64,000 nucleotides of DNA from Bacillus sp. V3B (GTDB lineage: Bacteria > Bacillota > Bacilli > Bacillales > Cytobacillaceae). Each line of letters starts with the position of its first letter. Position 1 is the first letter of the stretch. The position numbers were made by a program, and so were the translations under genes. Below are positions 15,811-24,872 of this stretch, piece after piece. Under the pieces are notes generated by a model that did not search any database, was not told the DNA's origin, and worked only from the letters and a program-made list of their open reading frames with translations. The DNA lies in contig NZ_JAETXM010000004.1 in assembly GCF_024494465.1 (NCBI RefSeq), positions 124,001-188,000 of the forward strand. The letters are read 5' to 3'.

Positions 15811-16827
15811 TTATTCTGTTTTCTTTACATGATACTTTTTGTACCAATTCACAAAATGATTTAAACCTGTTTCTAATGTTGTTGTAGGGGAGAACCCTAC
15901 ATCCGTTTGTAAGTCCGTAATATCTGCATAGGTCTCCTTAACATCTCCAGGCTGCATCGGTAAATATTCTATTTTTGCCTTTTTACCAATGATTCTCTCT
16001 AAAAACTGAATAAAATCAATTAATTTTTCTGGATTATTGTTACCAATATTATAAACTTTGTAGGGCGCATAACTTGAACTAGGTTCGGGATTTGTTCTAT
16101 CCCATTGATTGTTAGGTTTCGGTGGGCGATGGAGTAATCTGACTATTCCTTCTACGATATCATCAATATAAGTGAAGTCTCTACTCATGTTTCCATGATT
16201 AAATACTTTTATTTTATTGCCTTCCATAATATCTCTAGTAAATGAATAGTAGGCCATATCTGGTCTTCCCCAAGGGCCATATACTGTAAAGAAACGAAGA
16301 CCTGTGGTTGGAATATTAAATAAATGACTATACGTATGAGCCATTAGTTCATTTGATTTTTTTGAAGTAGCATAAATACTTACAGGATGATCGACGGAGT
16401 CTTTAGTAGAGAATGGAATTTTTGAATTTGCTCCATAAACGGAACTTGATGAAGCATAAATCAAGTGTTCTACAGGATAGTGCCTACAGGCTTCTAAAAT
16501 ATTTAGAAACCCAGATAGGTTTGAATCAATATAAGAATGTGGATGGTTAATACTATAACGAACTCCAGCTTGAGCAGCTAAGTTGATCACAATATCAATT
16601 GAGTGATTTTTAAATATTGAATACAATGCTTCTTCATTTGCTAAATCTATTTTAAAGAACTTAAAATTAGTGTTTTTTTCCAGTATCTTTAACCGCTCCT
16701 GCTTTAAACGAACATCGTAATAATCATTAAGATTATCGATCCCAATCACATGATAACCTTGAGCCAGCAAACGTTTTGAGAGATGAAACCCAATAAATCC
16801 GGCCGCTCCTGTTATTAAAATGCTCAT
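15811..16827 (-). CDS. UDP-glucuronate 4-epimerase-like NAD-dependent epimerase
   Basis: An extended SDR sugar-nucleotide epimerase that would convert UDP-glucuronate to UDP-galacturonate. Visible are the NAD motif GAAGFIGFHLS (residues 7-17), the NAAAQAG-like NLAAQAGVRYSINHP and the active-site S-S-S plus YATSKK (Tyr-x-x-x-Lys). GLRFFTVYGPWGRPDMA and SRDFTYIDDIVEG are typical of the CapI/LspL group. Full length at 338 residues. Its ATG overlaps the stop of the kinase-like gene (ATGA at 16827-16824), so it is translationally coupled in the operon GT4-kinase-epimerase. The product would supply a uronic acid for the surface glycan. Confidence 0.88.
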   Translation of the reverse strand: MSILITGAAGFIGFHLSKRLLAQGYHVIGIDNLNDYYDVRLKQERLKILEKNTNFKFFKIDLANEEALYSIFKNHSIDIVINLAAQAGVRYSINHPHSYIDSNLSGFLNILEACRHYPVEHLIYASSSSVYGANSKIPFSTKDSVDHPVSIYATSKKSNELMAHTYSHLFNIPTTGLRFFTVYGPWGRPDMAYYSFTRDIMEGNKIKVFNHGNMSRDFTYIDDIVEGIVRLLHRPPKPNNQWDRTNPEPSSSYAPYKVYNIGNNNPEKLIDFIQFLERIIGKKAKIEYLPMQPGDVKETYADITDLQTDVGFSPTTTLETGLNHFVNWYKKYHVKKTE

Positions 16828-18098
16828 TTACTTCTATCCTTGTCTTTTTTGTTTTTATTCTTTTCTTTTCCTTTCTTGTCCTTTTTGTTTTTCTTATCCT
16901 TCTTATCTTTTTCCTCCATTACTAATGTTGCTTCTTCATTCGTAAGTGGAATTGGTGTTTTTGTCCATTCAGCATGTGTCTCGGGATCCATTATTTTTAC
17001 TTGTTCAAGGAAAGAGTCTAAGAAATTTCTTTCGTGAAGGTTTTGAAATAACTCGATCGGTCTATTTTGTTCTCGAGAAAACGAATACACATGATCGACT
17101 AATTTAAAACCTTGGTTGGTGACAAAAATATGTCTTAACGGGGCATCGATTTGTTTAAAACCTGCTTTTTTCATGGTTGTTAAAATATCGAGCAAGCGTC
17201 TTGTTATCTCCTCTGAAAGGTGAGATTGTTTTTTTAGATACTGATTTAAATTGGGTCCTAGTAAATACTCCATTAAAACATAATTGGAACCTGTTTCATA
17301 TACTTTTGGAATAAACAGCAGGTCTTGATTGGATAAAAGAACTTCTTTTTCCTGCTTACAATGTTCTGGCTTTCCATAAATCTTTACACATTGATCTTCA
17401 GCTATTCGGTATACAGCACCTTGATGTCCTTTACCAATGAGCGGTTGAGTTACGGAGCTTTCAACTTTTACTCCTTTTCCTGATCCACCAGAGGAGACGG
17501 GAATGTTTCGATAGTCGAAACGATTTTCCTTGAAATATTTCTCCCACATTTTATATGTTCTCGGCTCTAGTCTTTTTACTTGGGCTAAAAATGAGTCTTT
17601 TAATAAAATGATATTTAAATCTCTCAATAATTTTAGGGGGACTGGATGAATCCTTTTGAAGGCGTTTACGTGATCAACTACTTTTAATTCTTCGTTTTCA
17701 AGAACAAAGATATGTCGCAGCGGGGCATCGATCATTGTGAATTGCGCTTCCTCCATTTCCCTTAAAATAGTAAGAAGTTTTCTGGAGATGGATTCCGGGA
17801 TATACGTGCAGTTTCTAAGATATTCTTTTAAATTTGGAGCATTAAAGTAATCCATCACCACAAAATTGGAGCCTGTTTTATATACTTTAGGAAAAAAGGA
17901 TAAATGTTGTCCGGCGTTAAGGGCTTCGGCTTCCATTTCTGCCTGCAGTGGATCTGTATAGATTTTCACACATTTATCTTCTGAAATTTTAAATACTGCC
18001 CCTTGCGAGCCCATACCGATTAGTGGGTAGGTAGTAGGGTTATCAATCATTAAAGTTTTTAAGCCTTTCGTTACTTTAATTGATTTAAAGTCCTCCAT
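16824..18098 (-). CDS. tandem kinase-like protein with lysine-rich tail
   Basis: 424 residues made of two homologous protein-kinase-like domains (about 18-200 and 215-390) and a tail of K, D, N and E repeats. Each domain has a glycine-rich loop with a following lysine (GMGSQGAVFKISEDKCVKIY and GKGHQGAVYRIAEDQCVKIY). Each also has a catalytic-loop-like IDAPLRHIFV and a VVDHV or LVDHV in the DFG position. The usual HRD and DFG motifs are altered, so it may be an atypical kinase or a pseudokinase. I recognise a relation to small YrzF-type serine/threonine kinase-like proteins of Bacillus. The start overlaps the GT4 stop (TAATG) and the end overlaps the epimerase start. The context suggests a spore or surface-glycan role. 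Confidence 0.75.
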   Translation of the reverse strand: MEDFKSIKVTKGLKTLMIDNPTTYPLIGMGSQGAVFKISEDKCVKIYTDPLQAEMEAEALNAGQHLSFFPKVYKTGSNFVVMDYFNAPNLKEYLRNCTYIPESISRKLLTILREMEEAQFTMIDAPLRHIFVLENEELKVVDHVNAFKRIHPVPLKLLRDLNIILLKDSFLAQVKRLEPRTYKMWEKYFKENRFDYRNIPVSSGGSGKGVKVESSVTQPLIGKGHQGAVYRIAEDQCVKIYGKPEHCKQEKEVLLSNQDLLFIPKVYETGSNYVLMEYLLGPNLNQYLKKQSHLSEEITRRLLDILTTMKKAGFKQIDAPLRHIFVTNQGFKLVDHVYSFSREQNRPIELFQNLHERNFLDSFLEQVKIMDPETHAEWTKTPIPLTNEEATLVMEEKDKKDKKNKKDKKGKEKNKNKKDKDRSK

Positions 18099-19161
18099 TA
18101 TTTCGTTCCCCCTAACAATTCATCATAATATCTTGCCTGTAATAGAAGCTGTTGTTTAGCATCAAAGAATTGTTCAACTTTTTGACGTGCAGCGATCGTA
18201 TACGATGCCCCAATATTCCTGTTGGTTAACATATATTCAAGAGCGTCTGCAAGTTGGTCCACATTGTTTTCTTCTACTAAGAATCCTTCTTTGTTATGGG
18301 TGATCAATTCAGGGATACCTGCATGATGGGTCGAGATGACAGGTAAACCGATTGCCATGGCTTCTTTTAGTGTATTTGGAATTCCTTCTAAATCTCCATT
18401 AGCCGCTGTTAAGCTAGCAGCACAAAATAAATCTGCATTCATCATATGCTCTCGCACTTTTTCTTTAGGAAGGTGATTTAATAAACGAAAAGAATCTCCT
18501 AAATTTAGTTGATTGGCTAGAGAGGTAAGATCATCCTGGAGCTCCCCTTTTCCGATAATCGTCAAAGTGGCATCAGGAAATTTATCTTTTACTCTTTGAA
18601 ACGCTCTTATTAAAATGTGATGTCCTTTTTTTCTACTAATCTACCTACAGATAGAATGTTTTGTGAGCCCGCTAAACTTGGCGTTCTATAATGGTATTGG
18701 CTTAGATCAACGCCCCCGTATAGCACTTTAATTTTTTCTGGAGGGCAGCCCCAAGCTTTGAGTCTGTCAGCCAAATATTGACAAACGGGATAAAATTGAT
18801 CTCCTTGTTCAAATAGCATTTTCATGTGTTCTAAATAACCAACTGGCTGATCGGCCAAGGTGGCATCTCTGCCTCGAATACTAGTTACTAACGGGAGATT
18901 TGTCTTTTCCTTAAAAGGGAGTAATAATATGCCTAATTGACCATGGTGGGCATGTAAAAGGGAAATATTATTTTTTTCTACAAATTCTTTTGGCGAGAAA
19001 ATTTCATTAAGATAGTAAACCTTTTCATTGAGTAGCGGGAGGTCAATCATATACTTTGGTTGACGTACCAGATGAATATAATCATAACCTGGAACTTCGC
19101 GAATCTGAGGAATATACTGAGTTGGGTCAACTCTTAAATTTAAATGCATAGCTGTTGGCAA
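18098..19161 (-). pseudogene. GT4 family glycosyltransferase, frameshifted in an A run
   Basis: Two frames together make one GT-B glycosyltransferase of about 353 residues. The N-terminal acceptor half runs from the TTG at 19161 (AAAGGAGAAGG upstream) to about 18630. The C-terminal donor half ends at 18098 and contains TIIGKGELQDDL and EGIPNTLKEAMAIGLPVIST, the usual GT4 nucleotide-sugar motif. The break is at a T7 run on the plus strand (18626-18632). One more base would restore VEKKGHHILIRAFQRVK, which is normal for the family. It is therefore a one-base indel, real or a sequencing error, in an otherwise intact gene. It is first gene of the operon with the kinase-like protein and epimerase. 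Confidence 0.85.
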
Positions 19162-19398
19162 ATAAACCTTCTCCTTTCAATTAAACATGGAATATGAAGT
19201 ATTGGAATAGATTATGCAAAATGGGAAGGAGAGGCTTGGACAAATAGGAAGAAAGTTCCATTAAAATAATGGGATTTTTCATATGAAGGAGTCTTTTCAA
19301 AAAGGGGAAGATGATTTAGATTGATTACGGAGAACCCTGTCATAAGAAATAGTGATGCTCTTATGATAGGGTCCTTGTATCATTCTGAATAGGTCCAT

Positions 19399-19554
19399 AA
19401 TCAGAACTATTCGGATTATATTGATGTTGACATGTTTTTTCGATTTTTAAAAGAGATAAAAGGCTCCATACCACAAATTGATTGTATGATTGAGGCAAAG
19501 AAAAAGGATAAAGCCCTATTTAAATTAATGGAAGAGATCAAAAAAAAGGGATGA
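19399..19554 (+). pseudogene. uvsE: UV damage endonuclease (UvsE) C-terminal remnant
   Basis: A short frame without start reads NQNYSDYIDVDMFFRFLKEI, then GSIPQIDCMIEAKKKDKALF, and ends KLMEEIKKKG. This matches the C-terminal region of UvdE/UvsE enzymes, where HSDYI and DCMIEAKxKDxAL are conserved around metal ligands. The remaining roughly 260 residues are missing. A hairpin (ACCCTGTCATAAGA 19334-19347 with TCTTATGATAGGGT 19359-19372) lies upstream. A second stem, CAATCGCTC/GAGCGATTG, lies at 19695-19714. The rest of 19162-19825 holds nothing I can name. Confidence 0.65.
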
Positions 19555-19825
19555 TGTTGAAATAATAGATGGTTCTTCCTTTCGTTTGAAATAAATGAAA
19601 GCCTTCATGATCGTTAAGAAATCATGTTGTTTAGAGTAGAGAAAATATGTCACTTTAATAACATCATATGCTAATTACACAATAAAGTAGAAAACAATCG
19701 CTCAGGAGCGATTGTCACCGAAAAAAGAAAAGTCATAGATTAAACCATTATTGAGTAGAAGGATAAAAAGAATCTTTTTTCCGTTGAAAGGGGAGAGAAA
19801 ACAAAAGTAAGCAATCTTTGTTTTA

Positions 19826-20509
19826 TTAACAATCTTCTTTAACAGTGTCTTTAAGATAAACATTTAAACGATGTTTTTTATCTGAAACAGTGGCAAAAAA
19901 GATGTCTTTTAATTGCCTATATCCCTTTTTCTCCAATTCGGTTTTGAGCCATACTTTATCCTTATGTAAAAGCTTTAAATTCTTCTCTTGAATTCTTCCT
20001 TCTACAATAACAGATATAGGTATTTCATCATATGGGATTTCCACTTTTAAATCATGTGGTGTGATAGGAGCTACTTCTCTTTTAGGTAATATACTTACTC
20101 CACCATTAGACTCCAATATAGCATAGTGGATATCTTGAATCTCAGGGTATCCTGATGAGCGAAGTGCAGCCAATAATTCGATCAAAGGATACCTAGCCTT
20201 CTTTAAGTGTGACGGAATGAGTTTTCCATGTTTGATTAAAATAATAGGTTCCCCAATAATGAAACGATTTATTTTATTAACCAGTGTTAGTCTACCGATG
20301 ACTAAATGAAGAGATATAACAACGATGATCCCAATTAAAGCTTTCGAAATTGTATCAATCTTAAGTGGTCCAAAGGAAATATAGGCTAGGTATATAATAG
20401 CGCCAAAATCGTGTGGTGTTATTTGTGCTAATGCTGATCTACCAAGAAAACGAATTCCAAGAATATAAATACTAAACAACAGTATGAGTTGACCTAAGAA
20501 AATGAGCAT
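19826..20509 (-). CDS. DUF421 (YetF-like) membrane protein
   Basis: A 227-residue protein with three N-terminal membrane segments (about residues 1-80) and a cytoplasmic C-terminal domain. The segment GIRFLGRSALAQITPHDFGA and the later IGEPIILIKHGKLIPSHLKK and ALRSSGYPEIQDIHYAILES are typical of DUF421/YetF proteins. Several of these are expressed in Bacillus spores or the forespore. The biochemical function is not established. The start at 20509 is supported by the hydrophobic M-L-I-F-L beginning, though the binding site is weak. It is followed by a probable terminator region on its own strand and stands alone. Confidence 0.85.
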   Translation of the reverse strand: MLIFLGQLILLFSIYILGIRFLGRSALAQITPHDFGAIIYLAYISFGPLKIDTISKALIGIIVVISLHLVIGRLTLVNKINRFIIGEPIILIKHGKLIPSHLKKARYPLIELLAALRSSGYPEIQDIHYAILESNGGVSILPKREVAPITPHDLKVEIPYDEIPISVIVEGRIQEKNLKLLHKDKVWLKTELEKKGYRQLKDIFFATVSDKKHRLNVYLKDTVKEDC

Positions 20510-20604
20510 AAAAGAATACGCCTTTCTAACTGAAATTCATTCTAAAGCTAATATTAGTAAAGTCTACTAAAAATATCCTAAAATTGGAGAATTTCTTTTT
20601 AATA

Positions 20605-20640
20605 GTAAAAGGCAAGCACGATTTTGTGCTTGCCTTTTAC
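20605..20640. terminator. bidirectional intrinsic terminator
   Basis: GTAAAAGGCAAGCAC (20605-20619) and GTGCTTGCCTTTTAC (20626-20640) form a perfect 15-bp stem with a 6-base loop. It serves the small minus-strand gene at 20666-20803. Confidence 0.8.
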
Positions 20641-20665
20641 CTACAACAATGTGAATTAGACATAC

Positions 20666-20803
20666 TTATCGAATACTGAATGCTTCATTCAAAGATGGTA
20701 TTCTTAATAAACGATCTAACTTATAAGTCATTTTCCTCATTAAGAATACGGTTTTCATCATCATAGTAAATAAGGTTGGGAAGAAGCGAAAAAGAATATT
20801 CAC
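20666..20803 (-). CDS. small basic hydrophobic peptide, unknown
   Basis: Starting at GTG 20803, directly behind GGAGGGAT, the frame codes 45 residues. It begins V-N-I-L-F-R-F-F-P-T-L-F-T, continues M-M-M-K-T-V-F-L-M-R-K and ends with a basic, less hydrophobic tail. A longer reading from 20875 is possible but lacks a binding site. The terminator just downstream supports a real transcript. The family is not recognised; it could be a small membrane-associated sporulation peptide. Confidence 0.5.
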   Translation of the reverse strand: MNILFRFFPTLFTMMMKTVFLMRKMTYKLDRLLRIPSLNEAFSIR

Positions 20804-20999
20804 AGTGTATCCCTCCACATTGAAGTTTAGTGTTAAATGAATAAACACTAGAGTTATTATTGACAAAAAAATCATTTATTATATTTGGATTTTACTGGAA
20901 AATTTGAAGCATATATTATTATGTGTTTTTTATTATGAATAGTGACAGGGGTGTTTGTAATGAATAAAAAGATTGACATCCCTAATTGTTATTGTTTTT

Positions 21000-21021
21000 A
21001 TAATACCAATATGGGTATTAT
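21000..21021 (+). promoter_or_regulatory. CstR-type operator 1
   Basis: The perfect inverted repeat ATAATACC / GGTATTAT is separated by 6 bp (AATATG). The TACC-N6-GGTA core is the recognition pattern known for CstR, the persulfide-sensing CsoR-family repressor. It lies 36 bp before the truncated rhodanese gene and overlaps promoter-like hexamers (TTGACA at 20973). Confidence 0.65.
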
Positions 21022-21056
21022 AAAAACAATAAATAACATACAGGAGGCAATACTTC

Positions 21057-21170
21057 ATGGATTATATCAATTATGTGCTACTCGCTCTTATCGCTTTTGT
21101 TCTCATCCAGCGTTTTTTACCAGCAAAGGGTGTAAAACAAATAACAACATCCTATTTGAAAGAGGAATGA
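21057..21170 (+). pseudogene. membrane-anchored rhodanese, N-terminal fragment
   Basis: ATG 21057 follows CAGGAGGC. The 37 residues contain a membrane segment (YVLLALIAFVLIQRFLP) and then AKGVKQITTSYLKEE before a TGA. This is the start of YqhL-like anchored rhodaneses, in which xxLKEEL leads into the sulfurtransferase domain. The catalytic domain is missing. Together with the operator upstream, it marks a decayed persulfide-handling gene. Confidence 0.65.
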
Positions 21171-21259
21171 AGTGGTTTGCTTCATACAAAGGGAAAAGAA
21201 AAACGGTTTGTGAATGATAGGGATATCACGATTCATTTTAGATAAATTTTTTATCAAAA

Positions 21260-21281
21260 AATATACCTTATGGGGTAAGTT
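21260..21281 (+). promoter_or_regulatory. CstR-type operator 2 (degenerate)
   Basis: AATATACC, six bases, then GGTAAGTT. The TACC-N6-GGTA core is intact and the outer arms are imperfect. It lies immediately before the ATG at 21283. Confidence 0.5.
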
Positions 21282-21282
21282 G

Positions 21283-21408
21283 ATGACGGTGAATGTTTGG
21301 TCTTCAAAAGAGGTAACAGAAAAAGTATTAAATAAAGAGGATCTTCATCAAAACATGTTCTTAACCCCTATTCATTACCAATCAGTTCCTCGTTACACTC
21401 TAGTATAA
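21283..21408 (+). pseudogene. rhodanese/persulfide dioxygenase-type fragment
   Basis: The 41-codon frame begins MTVNVWSSKEVTEKVLNKED. This resembles the start of proteins with an N-terminal rhodanese domain (SKEVTEKVxNKEELFILDVR) seen beside metallo-beta-lactamase persulfide dioxygenases. After about 21 residues the similarity ends and an unrelated tail (MFLTPIHYQSVPRYTLV) follows to the stop. A deletion junction is likely. The operator directly upstream fits a CstR-regulated gene. Confidence 0.45.
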
Positions 21409-21425
21409 TGTGTTGCTTGTAATCA

Positions 21426-22712
21426 TTATTCACTTATTAAATTTGAAGAGTCTAAATAACCATGTCCTTGAACATTAGGGGCTTGTCCCAAATCTTCACA
21501 TGCACTAATAAGTTGTTCTTTTACTTGGTCAGGGGACAGATTTAGCTCTTTTTGTAACAACTGTGCAACTACACCTGCACATATAGGTGTGGCCATTGAG
21601 GTACCAGATAAAGAAAAATAATTTATATCAACACGTGCTGATGGATTTGTTTTATCTAGAAAAGAACGTGGGGAACGTAATGAAATAATATTTACACCGG
21701 GTGTTACAAGATCTGGTTTCATTAGCCCATCAACGGTTGGACCTCGACTTGAAAAATATGCGACCATATCATCAGAACGATTCATTGTATTTCTATCATC
21801 TGCAGCTCCTACTGTAACTACCTTTGGGCTTATCCCAGGGCTGGCAATCGTTTGCGAAGATGGACCTTCATTACCTGCGGCTACACAAACTACCATACCA
21901 TTATCCCATGCCTTTTCAACAGCTTTCACCACTGGATCGTCTTTGGAAGGTTGCATTGCAGTAGAACCAAGTGATAAAGAAAGGATATTTATACCTAACT
22001 GTGATTGATTTTGAATACACCATTCAACACCTGATATGACGGTAGAAAGGGAACCTGATCCCATTTTGTCTAGAACTTTAACCCCTACTAAGTTTGCCTC
22101 AGATGCTGGTCCTTGATATTTTCCATTAGATGCCGATCCATTACCTGCGGCGTCTCCTGCACAATGGGTACCATGTCCATTATCATCATACGGGGCTGTT
22201 CTATTATTAATAAAATCCCTAAACCCTTTAATCCGTCCTTGTACATCTTGATGTGGATGGATACCTGTATCAACAATCGCAATAGTTACATCTTTTCCTG
22301 TTAAATCATTTTCTTGTAATTGATGGGAATTAATCGCTGGGGTAGCTGTATCAAGGAGCGCTGTTACTTTTCTATCATAATAGATTTTTTTAATGTGGTT
22401 ACAGTTTTCAAGTAAATGTTCTATTTTTTCGATGGATAATTTTGTGGAGCAACATGAAATGGATCGAAACTCATTTAAAGTGCGGCATTTCGTATTCTTT
22501 ACATCTTGTATACCAAGATCAAAACAATCCTCTTCAAATTCAATGATTAAGGGTAAGTTCTTTTTTTTCCTTCGCATATATTCAAAAGTGCGATGTAAAA
22601 AACATGGAACAGACCGAAAAGGGTAATAAGCTTTGACTAATTCTTGACGCATGCTATGATCAAGTTTATGTCCCATACGTCGGGCCAGCTGAATACCAGA
22701 GTAACTTAACAT
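21426..22712 (-). CDS. aprX: intracellular subtilisin-like serine protease, AprX type
   Basis: An S8 peptidase of 428 residues without signal peptide, so cytoplasmic or released on lysis. The catalytic triad is visible: Asp in IAIVDTGIHPH (about residue 146), His in DNGHGTHCAGD (about 177) and Ser in LSGTSMATP (about 370). The oxyanion Asn region is VCVAAGNEGPS. The N-terminal 120 residues probably act as a propeptide-like domain, as in B. subtilis AprX. ATG 22712 follows GAGAGGTG. It lies alone between the decayed persulfide locus and the amidase gene. AprX proteins are made in stationary phase. Confidence 0.92.
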   Translation of the reverse strand: MLSYSGIQLARRMGHKLDHSMRQELVKAYYPFRSVPCFLHRTFEYMRRKKKNLPLIIEFEEDCFDLGIQDVKNTKCRTLNEFRSISCCSTKLSIEKIEHLLENCNHIKKIYYDRKVTALLDTATPAINSHQLQENDLTGKDVTIAIVDTGIHPHQDVQGRIKGFRDFINNRTAPYDDNGHGTHCAGDAAGNGSASNGKYQGPASEANLVGVKVLDKMGSGSLSTVISGVEWCIQNQSQLGINILSLSLGSTAMQPSKDDPVVKAVEKAWDNGMVVCVAAGNEGPSSQTIASPGISPKVVTVGAADDRNTMNRSDDMVAYFSSRGPTVDGLMKPDLVTPGVNIISLRSPRSFLDKTNPSARVDINYFSLSGTSMATPICAGVVAQLLQKELNLSPDQVKEQLISACEDLGQAPNVQGHGYLDSSNLISE

Positions 22713-22826
22713 TACTATTCACCTCTCTTAAAATTCCTTACACGATAACATATGGAAATGTTTAAGAAAGTGATTGATTAAACCGTACAAAACAGTAGAA
22801 AAAGAGCAAAAAACTAGAGAATATAC

Positions 22827-24170
22827 TTAAGTATTAATCTCTTTAAGGATATTTTCTAGATTTTGCATAGTCGTATTAATCATTCTTCCATACATATTTA
22901 AAATAGATTGACCGTAGGTATCACCTGGAACAGCCCATTTCCCATTTAATCCAATCCATGTTGTCGCAGAACCTCTTTGTACGTAGTCAAAACGAGGATC
23001 AACTAAAGGGTATTGATTAGGTAAGGGATTCGTTGTCGCATAAGCGTATAAATGTTGAATATGGGCTAGCACACCTTCTCTTGGTGTATCAAAGCTTGCC
23101 CCCGGATTATCAGGGCCTGTTGCTCCTAATCCACAAAAGTTATTTTGTGCAGGCTGCACGACTCCAGTAAATCGAAGGTAGTCTGTTTCAAGCATTGCTT
23201 GGGCAAAGGCTACATCTCCTCTAATCCCGTAATATTCTCCAAAGGTGAGATAATAAATTCCTAACTCTATAGCATCAGGATTGAAGACTTTAACAACTAG
23301 ATTCATATGATCCGGTGACAAAAAGGTCTGACCAAGTATAGAATACCCAGAAGGTTTTACTTGATCCGAACTGACATTTTCAGTAAGGATATAAGCATCT
23401 CCAATTCCAGCCTTTTTAACTTCATCCAACCGTTTCTCCGCATTTTCACGATTTGAAAAGGCCCCAGCTTGTACTCGATACCATACTTGTCCAGAAATAG
23501 AAGGGGTATCAATAAAAGATTCAATGCCCTTTGAGTGCAAATAAGATGCTCTCTCTTCTGCATTATCTTTCGACTTAAATGATCCGGCTATTACCTTATA
23601 AACTGTTGTAGAATCATCTGGTTTGCGCCTAAGATTAAATGCTTGCACTAATCCATTTACATGACCTTGTGCTACTTGTTGACGCCATGAAGACTCTTTC
23701 ATCAAAGCAGCATCATGGGCATTGTCAATAAATCCATTTTCCGTTAGTAGTGCTGGCATATTAGACTCACGTAGAACATGGAAATTTGACTTTTTCTGTC
23801 CGCGGTCTCTTAGCTGATTGACTTTCATTACTTCTGTATGAATTAAATCTTGATATTTCGCTGTTGTAGAAGAGTCAGATAGACCGCTATGGATATAGTC
23901 CTCGTACCCTTGTGCAGAGCCATTATACGCATTACAATGAATGGACAAATAATAGTCGGCACCCCAAGAATTAGCTTCATTTGTCCGTTGACTTAAGCTT
24001 TTGCTGCTATCGCTAGTACGGCTCATTCTTACTTCAACATTTTCATAACCATTTAGTAAGATAGCGCGTATTTTAAGCGCGATATCTAAAGTAATATCTT
24101 TTTCCCTTAGTCCATTACCTTGTGCACCTGGATCTGTTCCACCGTGACCTGGATCTAAATAGAGTTTCAT
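22827..24170 (-). CDS. N-acetylmuramoyl-L-alanine amidase with SPOR and glucosaminidase-like domains
   Basis: A peptidoglycan hydrolase of 447 residues. The N-terminal Amidase_3 domain (1-180) has the zinc ligands in LDPGHGG, in REKDITLD (Glu) and in LSIHCNA, plus the catalytic Glu in LLTENGF. It is followed by two SPOR-type repeats (about 188-265, VYKVIAGSFKSKDNAEERA and WYRVQAGAFSNRENAEKRL) that bind denuded glycan. The C-terminal region (270-447), with GEYYGIRGDVAFAQAMLET, resembles mannosyl-glycoprotein endo-beta-N-acetylglucosaminidase domains. There is no signal peptide, as in the mother-cell lysins CwlC and CwlH, which suggests a role in mother-cell lysis. ATG 24170 follows GGAGG. The three-domain combination is unusual. 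Confidence 0.88.
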   Translation of the reverse strand: MKLYLDPGHGGTDPGAQGNGLREKDITLDIALKIRAILLNGYENVEVRMSRTSDSSKSLSQRTNEANSWGADYYLSIHCNAYNGSAQGYEDYIHSGLSDSSTTAKYQDLIHTEVMKVNQLRDRGQKKSNFHVLRESNMPALLTENGFIDNAHDAALMKESSWRQQVAQGHVNGLVQAFNLRRKPDDSTTVYKVIAGSFKSKDNAEERASYLHSKGIESFIDTPSISGQVWYRVQAGAFSNRENAEKRLDEVKKAGIGDAYILTENVSSDQVKPSGYSILGQTFLSPDHMNLVVKVFNPDAIELGIYYLTFGEYYGIRGDVAFAQAMLETDYLRFTGVVQPAQNNFCGLGATGPDNPGASFDTPREGVLAHIQHLYAYATTNPLPNQYPLVDPRFDYVQRGSATTWIGLNGKWAVPGDTYGQSILNMYGRMINTTMQNLENILKEINT

Positions 24171-24454
24171 ACATATCCTCCATTCTATTAAAATATCTTA
24201 CAAATTACATAGTATGGAAAACCTTAGATTTTGATTGGACATACCAACTATTAGGGTAAAGCTGCTTAGAATACGAAAAATTCTCTTTCACTTTCAAAAA
24301 GGGTCTTTGTGTAAATTTCACTGGAACTTCAATAGATGATTGTGGGCATTTTGGTTACTGGATAAGGAATCAAAGAGAAAACGATATATTGAATTTTCTC
24401 TTTAGCCCCCATAAATTATTACAAATTGAAGAATAATAGGGGATCCTGATAGGG

Positions 24455-24799
24455 GTAAATGGAGGCTGGAAAACGTACTTCACTGTATTTGGTAGCAACC
24501 TCCATACAGATGTTGAAACAACAGCGAACGATTTAGGGAAAACGATCATAAAAGACGAAACTGATATAGTAGTAGATGAAGTTGTAGATGTAGATGTTAC
24601 TGGATTGACATGTCCAATGCCGATTGTGAAATTGAAAAAAGGTATGGAGTCAATCGAGAGCAATCAAATATTAGAACTTCATGCAACAGGCCGAGGCACA
24701 TTAAATGATCTGTTTGCCTGGTCAAAAAATGCTGGCCACACCATCTTAAAAACTGAACAAAAGGGTCCAGTCCTTAAATTCTGGATCCAAAAGAAATAA
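24455..24799 (+). pseudogene. tail of a CoA-disulfide reductase/rhodanese/TusA gene, partial duplicate
   Basis: The frame starts mid-gene at VNGGWKTYFTVFGSNLHTD, runs through TANDLGKTIIKDE and a TusA domain (VTGLTCPMPIVKLKKGMESI) and ends at VLKFWIQKK. It is about 90 percent identical, by eye, to the last 115 residues of the complete gene at 61598-63541. The downstream terminator is also shared. No start codon or reductase domain is present. It may be left over from an ancestral second copy or a partial duplication. Confidence 0.9.
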
Positions 24800-24839
24800 C
24801 ATTAGATCATGTGGGTGATACGCATCTGCTAAATTCGAA

Positions 24840-24872
24840 TAAAAAGGGCATTCAAACACGAATGCCCTTTTT
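24840..24872. terminator. intrinsic terminator, duplicate of that at 63.6 kb
   Basis: AAAAAGGGCATTC and GAATGCCCTTTTT flank a short loop. The same stem core follows the intact gene at 63574-63615. Confidence 0.8.

Noticed and set aside
20942-21217. Open frame spanning the CstR-type operator and rhodanese fragment
   Set aside because: It has no binding site, and it overlaps the better-supported rhodanese start and the operator.
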